Positions 1-6,895 of a stretch of 53,506 nt of DNA are shown here, in pieces (position 1 is the stretch's first letter; each line of letters starts with the position of its first letter). The DNA comes from Chloroflexota bacterium (GTDB lineage Bacteria > Chloroflexota > Anaerolineae > UBA4142 > SHND01): the NCBI GenBank assembly GCA_029778615.1, contig JAKOPZ010000217.1, positions 1 to 53,506 on the forward strand, in the 5' to 3' direction. The position numbers were made by a program, and so were the translations under genes. Below the pieces are notes generated by a model. It was not told the origin of the DNA, did no database searches, and was given only the letters and a program-made list of their open reading frames with translations.

Positions 1-683
1 CACATTCAACTCGTTCCCCGTTTCCCATTTCACACGCACGAGATTTTTGTTGCCAGCAAATTTCGCGTTGAAACGGGTGAGGGTAACGGCGGTGGGCGCT
101 GCGTCGGATGCCGCGAGCCAATCTGAAAAGGCGATGACATTATTTCGGGTGACGGAACTCGAGTCAAAAGATGTGATCCTGCAGCTGCCGTTCACTCCTG
201 TCATTCGACACAATTTGGAAGAGGCAGTCGGGGTAAAGTTTGGCGTTGGCAATGTGAGGTTCACGTTAAAGCCCGTCGCCGTTCCACCGCTGCTGTTCAA
301 GCCCTCGATGCTCCAGTAATAACCTGTCTGCCATGTGCTTGGCACACCGGAATAACTTGTGTTCACGCGTTGGATGTTGATGCGCGCAAGGTCGCCTTGT
401 GTTACAACATCAACGGTGACAGGCAAATTGTTTGCGTAAAACGTTTGAGTACCAGTGCCAGTAATTGCTTTGCCGACCGCCGCAGTCCACTGGGCAATTC
501 CAATTGAGGGAATGCCACCGGCAGTCGTAAATTGTCCACCGACATAAAGATTGCCCATGCTCGTAAATGCTAGCGCACTGACACTGCTATCCATACCCGT
601 TCCCAGCGCACTCCATGTTGTGCCATCCCATTTCGCAACGCGACTGCAGCCACTCGTGTAGGAGCCGGCAGAGGTGAAACTTC
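1..683 (-). pseudogene. Out-of-frame continuation of the secreted repeat protein, including its C-terminal module; runs off the window
   Basis: From the second copy of the 41-bp repeat (643-683) the minus strand is open to position 1 without a stop, one frame away from the upstream coding frame. It encodes the rest of repeat 13 (SRVAKWDGTTWSALGTG), repeat 14 (NLYVGGQFTTAGG) and then a module reading TGYYWSIEG, NLTLP, SSVTRNNV, FSDWL and VKWETGNELNV. That module matches the C-terminal part of the protein at 9223-10857 (TGRYWTI, NLTLP, SVTRNNVSSFSDWAV, LKWETGTEVNV). It is therefore the true C-terminus of the gene at 570-2972. Deleting 74 bp restores one reading frame, so either the gene is truly frameshifted or the assembly is wrong here. 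Confidence 0.7.
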
Positions 684-2972
684 GACGGAACGAACGACGA
701 CGGAGCGCGTGGTCATACTGCAGCCACTCGTGTAGGAGCCGGCAGAGGTGAAACTTCCTCCGGCATAAAGATTCCCGCTACTATCAAAAGCGAGGGCGGT
801 TATGTAGCCACTACTCATTCCGGTATCGAGCGCGCTCCACGTTGAGTTTGAAATATTCCACTTGGCAACCCTCGCGCAGCCACTCGAACAACTTCCCGCG
901 CTCGTGAATTGTCCGCCCGCATACAAATTGCTGCCATCCAACGCCAACTTGAACGCGCTGCCCCCGCTCAAGCCAGTGCCAAGCGCGCTCCAGGTTGAGG
1001 TCGCGATATTCCATTTGGCAATGTTCGTGCAATTCAAAGTGCAATTCCCCGCCGCCGTAAAGAATCCACCAACATACAATGTATTCGCGCCATCAAACGC
1101 AAGCGCGTACACAGTGCTGCTGCTGCCAAAGCCGGTGCCGAGGGCACTCCAAGTTGAGTTGCCGGGGTTCCATTTCGCGATAGAAATGCAACCGGTCGTG
1201 CACGCACCGGCAGAGGTAAAAGTTCCCCCCGCATAAAGATTCCCACTACTATCAAAAGCCAGAGCTAGGACAGAACCGTTACTCATTCCTGTACCAAGGG
1301 CACTCCAAGTTGAGGTAAGAGGGTCCCATTTCGCAACGCGATTGCAGCCGTTGGCACTCGTGCAACTACCGGCACCTTCAAATTGCCCACCCACATACAG
1401 ATTTCCCGTACTGTCAAAGGCAAAAGCAGAGACATTAAGCGGGGGATTACTGCTTAAACTGCTCCATGCGGAGGTTATTGGATTCCACTTGGCGAGATAG
1501 TTACAGTTGGCAAGACAAGACCCTGCGCGTATAAAACTCCCTGAAGCATACACATTGTCGCTGCTGTCCACCGCAAAGGCGCCGATACTGCCATTGCTGC
1601 CACCAAAATAACCCATGCCATTCCCCGTCAATGGATTCCAGGTGGAGGACGTGCTGTTCCAGCGCGCGATAAATGGGCAGGCATAACCGCAATTACCCAT
1701 AGTTGTGAACATTCCACCTGCATACAAGTTGCTGCCACTTAATGCAAGAGCCAGCACGGTGTTGCCTGCCCCGCCTTGCATTGGGCTCCAGGTTGACGAC
1801 GAAACGTTCCATTGTGCAATTCGAAAACAGTTTCCGCAACCGGGCGTAAAACTCCCAGCGGCGTACAAGATTCCGCTGCTGTCCAAAGCCAACGCTTCGA
1901 CGGTGTTGCTCCATCCTGTGCCAAGCGCACTCCACGTTAAAGTTGAAGCGTCCCATTTGGCAATCCGATTGCAACCGTTCGCGCTGGTGCATGTTCCCGC
2001 TTGGGTAAAATTTCCTCCGGCGTACACATTGCCGCTGCCGTCAACGGCGATTGCGTAAACTGTATTGTTCACACCTGTGCCAAACGGAGTCCATAAGAAG
2101 CCATTCCATTTGGCAATGCGATTGCACCCGCTGCTGCAATTCCCCGCAAATGTAAAATCACCGCCGGCGTACAAAGCGCCGCCCGAATAGGTCAAAGCAT
2201 AGACGGCACCGAAAACAGCACCGTTGTTGACGAGTTGACTCCATGCTGAGGTCGCGGCGTTCCATCGCACAAGAAAAGCGCACGAGCCACTGCAGCCGGT
2301 CGCTGATACAAATTCGCCTCCAACGTAGAGCGTGCTCGTTCCGTCGAACGCAAGGGCTTGGACAGGACGGTCCACGCCGCTGCCGAGCGCGCTCCATGTC
2401 GAACCATTCCATTTCGCAATGCGATTGCAGCCGGTCGTGCATGTTCCTGCGGTGGTAAAGTCCCCGCCGGCATAAAGATTACCGCTGCCATCAAATGCAA
2501 TTGCCAGCACACGATTATTCATTCCCGTGCCGAGCGCGCTCCATGTAGAACCATTCCACTTGGCAATGCGACTGCAGCCGCTGTTACAATTCCCAGCTGA
2601 TGAAAAATCACCACCTGCGTATAGATTGCCGCTGCTGTCGAACGCCAATGCCCAAACCCAACTACTTACACCTGACCCAAAGAAACTGCTCGCCCAGTTT
2701 TCATTGCCGGGATTCGTGAGCGATTCGGGCGCAAAACGCGGTTGCTCATTTGGACTGCTTACGAGCGTATAGCCCGTTGGGTCAATCGTTGCCGATTGCC
2801 CTTTTGGCAAATTGAGCGTTCCGTCGGGGCGAAGCACATCCGCAATCGGAATACCGTGTGGAGCTTGCGGCGCCACTTCGGCGCGCGCCATCGGCGCGCT
2901 TGATAGTGCGAGCAGGACAAGCGACACAAGTGCCAGCATCGAAAAGAATGGGCGCAGTGTTTTGAATGACAT
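570..2972 (-). CDS. Secreted protein of ~49-residue Cys-pair repeats (beta-propeller/Kelch-like), frame broken near its 3' end
   Basis: The start is ATG 2972, chosen because GGAGG lies 4 bases upstream and a signal peptide follows (MSFK, hydrophobic core, cleavage near PMARA). After about 70 residues comes a tandem array of units of about 49 residues. Each has a Gly-rich strand (NLYAGGDFT type), a Cys pair (CxxGC) and an AKWNGSTWSALGTG-type segment. Thirteen units are visible before the frame ends and one more lies in the continuation. Such repeats normally fold into beta-propellers, and the Cys pairs suggest disulfides in an extracellular protein. The last ~45 residues before the stop at 570 lose the pattern because a 74-bp duplication (second copy 643-683) shifts the frame. 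The repeat pattern resumes in another minus-strand frame down to position 1. Substrate or partner unknown. Confidence 0.75.
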   Translation of the reverse strand: MSFKTLRPFFSMLALVSLVLLALSSAPMARAEVAPQAPHGIPIADVLRPDGTLNLPKGQSATIDPTGYTLVSSPNEQPRFAPESLTNPGNENWASSFFGSGVSSWVWALAFDSSGNLYAGGDFSSAGNCNSGCSRIAKWNGSTWSALGTGMNNRVLAIAFDGSGNLYAGGDFTTAGTCTTGCNRIAKWNGSTWSALGSGVDRPVQALAFDGTSTLYVGGEFVSATGCSGSCAFLVRWNAATSAWSQLVNNGAVFGAVYALTYSGGALYAGGDFTFAGNCSSGCNRIAKWNGFLWTPFGTGVNNTVYAIAVDGSGNVYAGGNFTQAGTCTSANGCNRIAKWDASTLTWSALGTGWSNTVEALALDSSGILYAAGSFTPGCGNCFRIAQWNVSSSTWSPMQGGAGNTVLALALSGSNLYAGGMFTTMGNCGYACPFIARWNSTSSTWNPLTGNGMGYFGGSNGSIGAFAVDSSDNVYASGSFIRAGSCLANCNYLAKWNPITSAWSSLSSNPPLNVSAFAFDSTGNLYVGGQFEGAGSCTSANGCNRVAKWDPLTSTWSALGTGMSNGSVLALAFDSSGNLYAGGTFTSAGACTTGCISIAKWNPGNSTWSALGTGFGSSSTVYALAFDGANTLYVGGFFTAAGNCTLNCTNIAKWNIATSTWSALGTGLSGGSAFKLALDGSNLYAGGQFTSAGSCSSGCARVAKWNISNSTWSALDTGMSSGYITALAFDSSGNLYAGGSFTSAGSYTSGCSMTTRSVVVRSVEVSPLPAPTRVAAVALRNGMAQHGVRWERVWIAVSVR
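643..757. repeat. 41-bp exact direct repeat with 33-bp spacer causing the frameshift
   Basis: Bases 643-683 and 717-757 are identical, offset by 74. The 33 bases between them (684-716) do not resemble the surrounding protein repeats. 74 is not a multiple of three, so reading through both copies shifts the frame. Confidence 0.9.
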
Positions 2973-3094
2973 GATTCCTCCGGCGTGAGACGAACAAGTG
3001 CGGTTTTGAAAAAGCAATACGCGCATTTAACCAGAATTCGCCGCGCGGCGATAGGGTTTTTTCGATACAAAATTCGATACAGATTCCGATACCA

Positions 3095-3123
3095 AAAACC
3101 GCGCCCAGTCGGGACGCGGTTTT
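3095..3123 (-). terminator. Rho-independent terminator downstream of plsY
   Basis: AAAACCGCG (3095-3103) pairs with CGCGGTTTT (3115-3123), and an inner CCC/GGG pairing extends the stem. On the minus strand it ends in a run of five T, as expected for the end of plsY transcription. A second hairpin (3158-3183, GTGAG...CTCAC) overlaps the plsY stop codon. Confidence 0.7.
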
Positions 3124-3168
3124 GTAGTTGTTGCTGTTTGATTCTTGTTCGTACGCGTGAGGGCAAGT

Positions 3169-3786
3169 TCACTTGCTCTCACGTCGCGGCGCGGTCAAAA
3201 ACGCCCACAACGTCGGAAATTTTTGTTTGAGCAAAAGATGGTCGTCCGTTTCGGGATGATGCGTGGTGAGAAACAGTAACGCGAACATTGCCGCAAATAA
3301 AACCGAAACCCACGAAAGGGTCACGAGTCCCGAAACGAACGGCAACAATAACAACGCGACGCGCATCGCCAAAAAATTACTGCGCGTGAGAAAACGCGCG
3401 GCGAGATAAATTATCACCACAAGCGCGAGCGCAATGGGTGAATACACCGCGAGCGCGGCAGCGCCAAGCGTGTTGCCTCGCCCCCCGCGTCCGCGCAGCC
3501 AAATACTCCACCGCGTTCCCACAAACGCCGCAATCACCGTACAGCCAATTTCAAAATCATTCAATCCCAAATAACGCGGCACAAATACCGCGAGCGCGCC
3601 TTTCACTGCTTCCAACAAAAAAACGAGCGCCGCCGTCCAACGATGGACAGACAGCGCCGTATTCAACACGCCAACATTCCCCGAACCCAACGCGCGCAAA
3701 TCTTGTCCCGTCGCGATTTTCGTCAACAGCCACGCGACAGGAATCGAGCCGACGAGGTAACCCGCGAGAATGAACGCGAGGAGCAT
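3169..3786 (-). CDS. plsY: PlsY-family glycerol-3-phosphate acyltransferase, membrane
   Basis: PlsY transfers the acyl group of acyl-phosphate to glycerol 3-phosphate, the first step of phospholipid synthesis. The protein (205 aa) shows the three family signatures: GYLVGSIPVAWLL near the N-terminus with GSGNVGVLN shortly after, EAVKGALAVFVPRYLG, and RGRGGRGNTLGAA. Five or more hydrophobic segments fit the family topology, and the length is usual. GSGNVGVLN differs from the common GSGNxGxTN, so it may be a divergent paralogue. ATG 3786 is chosen because upstream in-frame codons fall inside the 3794-3867 repeat. It follows the HD-domain gene on the same strand. Confidence 0.82.
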   Translation of the reverse strand: MLLAFILAGYLVGSIPVAWLLTKIATGQDLRALGSGNVGVLNTALSVHRWTAALVFLLEAVKGALAVFVPRYLGLNDFEIGCTVIAAFVGTRWSIWLRGRGGRGNTLGAAALAVYSPIALALVVIIYLAARFLTRSNFLAMRVALLLLPFVSGLVTLSWVSVLFAAMFALLFLTTHHPETDDHLLLKQKFPTLWAFLTAPRRESK

Positions 3787-3793
3787 GAATATG

Positions 3794-3867
3794 GGTAGCA
3801 AGTAGTAGGTAGCAGGTAGCAAGTGGCACGTTCCCTAATATCTGCTACTTGCTACTTGCTACTTTTC
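3794..3867. repeat. Intergenic inverted word repeat (GTAGCAAGTAG family), copy 1
   Basis: The left arm repeats GTAGCAAGTAG/GTAGCAGGTAG and the right arm reads TGCTACTTGCTACTTGCTAC, so the two arms can form a long imperfect hairpin. The element fills the gap between the HD gene, whose TAG stop it supplies, and plsY. A closely similar element lies at 19879-19947 in the same gene-to-gene setting. Confidence 0.75.
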
Positions 3868-4500
3868 TCCCCTCACCTCGCGCGTCAACTGATCGAAAAA
3901 TTTTTCCATAAACGCGTGTCGTTCCTCTGCGATTTTTTTCGCCGTTGGGGTAAAAAAACGTTCGCGCAAATGTTTCAGTTTCACGTGGTATTCGTCAACG
4001 GGCGTATGTTGCTCATTATGCTGTTTGCGCGTGGCGACCGCGTTTTCTTTTGGCTCGGTGTACAATTTTTGATTCAGCAGTCCGCAAATCGCGTACGCGC
4101 GCGCGACGCCGATGGCGCCAATCGAATCGAGTTTGTCCGCGTCAAATAAAATTTTTGCTTCCAATGTTTCGGGACGCGTTGTGCCGCGAAAGCGATGCGA
4201 CGCGATGGCTTCGGAAACGCGCGCGGCGAAATTTTCATCTGCGCCATTTTCCAATAAATACACGCGCGCATCCTTCGCGGAAACTTGCGCGTGGTCTATT
4301 TCAGCGTTTCCATGGTCTTCATCGTGCCGCGCAATGTCATGTAACAATGCTGCCGCGCGCACAATTTCCACATCCGCGTTTTCTCGGCGCGCGAGAAATT
4401 CCGCCATTCGCATTACGCGCAAAATATGTTCAAAATCATGCGCGCTGTCCGCGCCATCATAAAACGCGCGCGCGTGTTCGGGAGAGAGAGAGTAGGACAT
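3859..4500 (-). CDS. HD-domain metal-dependent phosphohydrolase
   Basis: A 213-residue soluble protein with the HD-superfamily metal site: His25 (DFEH), the His54-Asp55 doublet (ALLHDIARHD), a further His102 (ASHRFRG) and an Asp in FDADKLDSIGAIG (residues 119-130). This pattern is typical of small YedJ-like HD proteins, which hydrolyse phosphate esters of nucleotides or related compounds. The exact substrate cannot be read from sequence. The ATG at 4500 lies only 7 bases after a perfect TATAAT (4513-4508, minus strand) with no Shine-Dalgarno, so the mRNA may be leaderless. Its stop lies in the word repeat that separates it from plsY. Confidence 0.8.
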   Translation of the reverse strand: MSYSLSPEHARAFYDGADSAHDFEHILRVMRMAEFLARRENADVEIVRAAALLHDIARHDEDHGNAEIDHAQVSAKDARVYLLENGADENFAARVSEAIASHRFRGTTRPETLEAKILFDADKLDSIGAIGVARAYAICGLLNQKLYTEPKENAVATRKQHNEQHTPVDEYHVKLKHLRERFFTPTAKKIAEERHAFMEKFFDQLTREVRGEK

Positions 4501-4507
4501 GCGAGGG

Positions 4508-4513
4508 ATTATA
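4508..4513 (-). promoter_or_regulatory. -10 box (TATAAT) of the HD-domain gene
   Basis: On the minus strand TATAAT is followed by CCCTCGC and then the ATG. No good -35 is visible at 17-bp spacing, where the G-rich repeat begins. Confidence 0.5.
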
Positions 4514-4517
4514 GCAG

Positions 4518-4672
4518 ATTGGAGATGAAAGACCGGAGACTGGAGACTGGAGACTGGGGATTGGGGGATTGGGGGATTGGGTGATTAGGTGATTAGGTGA
4601 TTGGGGATTGGGGATTGGGGGATTAGGTGATTTGTGCATTGCGCATTGTGCATTGTCAATCCGCATTGTCCA
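4518..4672. repeat. Low-complexity G-rich word repeat between divergent HD and acyP genes
   Basis: The plus strand is a chain of short words: GGAGACTGGAGACTGG, then GGGGATTGGGGGATTGGG, then GTGATTAGGTGATTAGG, then words built on GCATTGTGCATTG. It is not CRISPR-like because there are no unique spacers. The many GG/GGG runs on one strand could fold into G-quadruplexes. A short related string (TCCCAATCCCAATC) is at 10903-10918. Confidence 0.8.
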
Positions 4673-4693
4673 TTCCCTTACCTATGCTATAAT
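4666..4693 (+). promoter_or_regulatory. Promoter of acyP (-35 TTGTCC, -10 TATAAT)
   Basis: TTGTCC at 4666-4671, a 16-bp spacer and TATAAT at 4688-4693. The GTG start is 6 bases further on, so transcription should begin at or next to the start codon. Confidence 0.6.
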
Positions 4694-4699
4694 TTTGGC

Positions 4700-4999
4700 G
4701 TGACACAAGAAAAGCAACTGTTACAAAATACCCGCGCGCAAATTGTCGTGCGCGGCATTGTGCAAGGCGTTAATTTTCGCTGGTTCACCCAACGACGCGC
4801 GTCGGACTTGGGCTTGACCGGATTCGTCCGCAATGCGTCAGACGGTTCGGTGCAGGTTACAGTCGAAGGCGCGCGCGGCGCGATTGAACAATTGCTCGAA
4901 ATGCTCCGCGTAGGTCCATCGGCGGCGGTGGTCGAAAGCGTTCAAGTGGAATGGCACGCGCCGTCGGGGGAGTTTAATTCGTTTGAAGTTAGAAGTTAA
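4700..4999 (+). CDS. acyP: Acylphosphatase
   Basis: A 99-residue protein of the usual acylphosphatase size. It shows both family signatures: GIVQGVNFRWF with catalytic Arg27, and GFVRNASDGSVQVTVEG with catalytic Asn45, 18 residues apart as in characterised enzymes. It hydrolyses acyl phosphates such as acetyl or 1,3-bisphosphoglycerate phosphate in the cytosol. The start is GTG 4700: the conserved fold begins soon after (RAQIVVRG), and upstream codons run into the promoter and repeat. The 3' end overlaps the start proposed for the next gene by 17 bases, suggesting co-transcription. Confidence 0.9.
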   Translation: MTQEKQLLQNTRAQIVVRGIVQGVNFRWFTQRRASDLGLTGFVRNASDGSVQVTVEGARGAIEQLLEMLRVGPSAAVVESVQVEWHAPSGEFNSFEVRS

Positions 5000-6314
5000 C
5001 CGCGCCGCACTCCCGCGAGTGGGAGCGCCACAAGCCCAAGCGATTCAGGGCAACCCCGAGCGAATGGCATGGCTCGTCCTTTTTGGGGCGTTTGCTGCAT
5101 GTATTGCGCTTTCTCTCCTTGTTCCCTTTCTCGGCATCCAGTTTTTTCGTTTCTCGACCATCGCACAGCCCGCTTCGGTCCAAGCCGCGCCGCTCACGCC
5201 CGACAAAGTAACGCCCGTGCGCGTCAGTTTGCCAAATGTGACCCTGCCCCTCGCGATTCTCGACCCCACCGATGTCAACGAAAACAGCCGCATCGAAACC
5301 GATACCACCGACAATTCGCGCGCGTTCATGACTTTTTTTGAAAACAGCACCGCGACCATTTACAAGGACGCGCAGATTGCGCTCGACGAGATGCGCCAGC
5401 CGCAATTCGGCGTCAGCGAACAACCGAACCGCATCGTCATTCGACAAACGCGCGGACTCGTACGTTACGGCGTTGCCTCTCCCGTCGCGCTCCCCGGTGA
5501 ATCGAAACCGCGCCCGACGCAGTTTCTGGTGCGTACACCCAATTTTGACGCATGGCTCAATCCCGGCAGTTACGCGTTTACGGTGGATGATACCGGTTCG
5601 CAAATGAGCGTGCGCGAAGGCAGCGCGATTGTGGTTTCTCAAGACGGCGCGCGTCAGACGAATGTGGGACAGGGACAACGGATTGTCTATGACACGCGCG
5701 TTGCGCTTGCCGAGCGCGACCCCTTTCAACCATTGCCTGCCGCGCAAGATTTGATTGTGAACGGCACATTTGGCAGCCCCTTTGATTGTTCGCCCAACGC
5801 CAATACTGCGTGGAAGTGTTACAGCGACCAGGGCGGCGACGGCGGCAACATCAATGGTTCCATTGGTCCCGTCACCAAAGACAATCGCTATGCCATTCAA
5901 ATCAAACGCGAGAACTCGAACCAGAACAGCGCCATCACGGGCATCCGCCAGATCATTGACCGCGACGTGTCCGATTATCGCACGCTGAAACTTTCTGCCG
6001 ATATTCGCGTGGACAGCCACAATCTTTCGGGTGGCGGTTACTTGAGCACCGAGTATCCGCTCATCTTGCGCGTGCGCTATCGCGATGTGAACGGCGACGA
6101 AGCAGAATACGTGCGCGGCTTTTATATTCAGAACGACAATAACAACCCCACCGCGAACGGCGAATTGGAGCCGCAGGGACAATGGATTCCGATTGAATCG
6201 AGCAACCTGCTCGCGCTGCCCGTCAAACCGTTCCGTATTCTCGCCGTCGAAATCTACGCGTCGGGCTGGGACTATGAAAGCTACATCGCCAACGTGAGAT
6301 TACAGGCGGAATAA
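4983..6314 (+). CDS. Membrane-anchored FecR-like protein with C-terminal beta-sandwich
   Basis: The 443-residue product has a short cytosolic N-terminus, one transmembrane helix (about residues 29-55, MAWLVLFGAFAACIALSLLV onward) and a large outside part. Residues ~120-250 resemble the FecR/iron-dicitrate sensor fold (TATIYKDAQIAL, TRGLVRYGV, FLVRTPNFDAWLNPGSYAFTV, REGSAIVVSQ, VGQGQRIVYD). The C-terminal ~190 residues, beginning LIVNGTFGSPFDCS, look like a carbohydrate-binding-type beta sandwich. The TTG at 4983 has GGGGGAG about 10 bases upstream and overlaps acyP. ATG 5064 is the alternative and would start right at the membrane helix. No sigma factor or TonB receptor is nearby, so a classical Fec role is unlikely. 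Confidence 0.65.
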   Translation: MKLEVNRAALPRVGAPQAQAIQGNPERMAWLVLFGAFAACIALSLLVPFLGIQFFRFSTIAQPASVQAAPLTPDKVTPVRVSLPNVTLPLAILDPTDVNENSRIETDTTDNSRAFMTFFENSTATIYKDAQIALDEMRQPQFGVSEQPNRIVIRQTRGLVRYGVASPVALPGESKPRPTQFLVRTPNFDAWLNPGSYAFTVDDTGSQMSVREGSAIVVSQDGARQTNVGQGQRIVYDTRVALAERDPFQPLPAAQDLIVNGTFGSPFDCSPNANTAWKCYSDQGGDGGNINGSIGPVTKDNRYAIQIKRENSNQNSAITGIRQIIDRDVSDYRTLKLSADIRVDSHNLSGGGYLSTEYPLILRVRYRDVNGDEAEYVRGFYIQNDNNNPTANGELEPQGQWIPIESSNLLALPVKPFRILAVEIYASGWDYESYIANVRLQAE

Positions 6315-6325
6315 ATCATCGCGAT

Positions 6326-6571
6326 ATGCCGACAAAACGTATTGGCGAATTTCTTTGTTATTTCGTATCGTATGATTGCGTTGAACCACCTCACATTCCC
6401 ATGGCAAAAGGTAAAGAACGCAACTCGCCCAGTGCGAAATTTTGGTTGAATCCCATCGAATTAAATCGGAATCGCGGACTCACCGCAAATGCCTTGCGCG
6501 ACGCACGAAGAATAGTTGACGAGAACAGAGATTTATTTTTGGAGATGTGGAATGAGCATTGCAACGATTGA
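6326..6571 (+). CDS. DUF4160 family protein
   Basis: An 81-residue protein with the DUF4160 layout: MPTKRIGEFLCYFVSYDCVE (start), EPPHIPM, AKFWLNPIEL, a RGLTANALRDARRIVDENRD helix and LEMWNEH near the end. The family usually reads PPHIHV or PPHFHA, so the second His appears lost here (PPHIPM). DUF4160 genes are commonly followed by a DUF2442 gene, as here, and the pair is often discussed as toxin-antitoxin-like, without a proven mechanism that I know of. The gene starts 11 bases after the FecR-like gene and overlaps the next gene by 20 bases. Confidence 0.75.
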   Translation: MPTKRIGEFLCYFVSYDCVEPPHIPMAKGKERNSPSAKFWLNPIELNRNRGLTANALRDARRIVDENRDLFLEMWNEHCND

Positions 6572-6860
6572 AATACAGCCGCGCGTTTCCGATGTGGAAT
6601 TTTCACTTGACGCGCTCACCGTCCATCTCCAAGACGGACGCGTTGTTTCTGCGCCGCTCGCTTGGTATCCGCGTCTCAGCCACGCAACTCCTGAGGAACG
6701 AAACGAATGGCGCGTGTTTCAGGACAGTGATGCGCGTGACATTATTTTTTGGGAACAGCTGGATGAATTGATTCCGGTTATTGCGTTGCTTACAGGAACA
6801 GCGAGCAGAGGATCACACCGTTCGTTGGAACGTTGGCTGGCGGAACGCAAAGCCAAGTGA
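6552..6860 (+). CDS. DUF2442 family protein
   Basis: About 102 residues from ATG 6552, which has GGAG upstream and lies inside the end of the DUF4160 gene. The family core is clear: LDALTVHLQDGRVVSAPLAW, then YPRLSHATPEERNEWRVF, then IIFWEQLDELIPVIALLTG. A basic tail (SRGSHRSLERWLAERKAK) follows. The family is found as the partner of DUF4160, and translational overlap implies joint expression. Function unknown. A perfect palindromic terminator follows directly. Confidence 0.78.
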   Translation: MSIATIEIQPRVSDVEFSLDALTVHLQDGRVVSAPLAWYPRLSHATPEERNEWRVFQDSDARDIIFWEQLDELIPVIALLTGTASRGSHRSLERWLAERKAK

Positions 6861-6864
6861 AATA

Positions 6865-6894
6865 AAAATTTCGGGACTCGAGTCCCGAAATTTT
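6865..6894. terminator. Bidirectional terminator between DUF2442 and acyl-CoA synthetase
   Basis: A perfect 30-base palindrome centred on CTCGAG with AAAATTTCGGG/CCCGAAATTTT arms. It gives T runs in both directions and serves two convergent genes. Confidence 0.85.
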
Positions 6895-6895
6895 C

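Noticed and set aside
4518-4672. CRISPR array
   Set aside because: The units are 7-10 bases with no unique spacers of constant length.
4989-6182. 397-codon minus-strand open frame
   Set aside because: Antisense to the FecR-like gene, whose membrane helix and fold are recognisable; the antisense product has no motif.
4983-6314. Iron-dicitrate FecR anti-sigma system
   Set aside because: The FecR-like fold is present, but there is no ECF sigma factor or TonB-dependent receptor nearby, and the cell type seems to lack an outer membrane.
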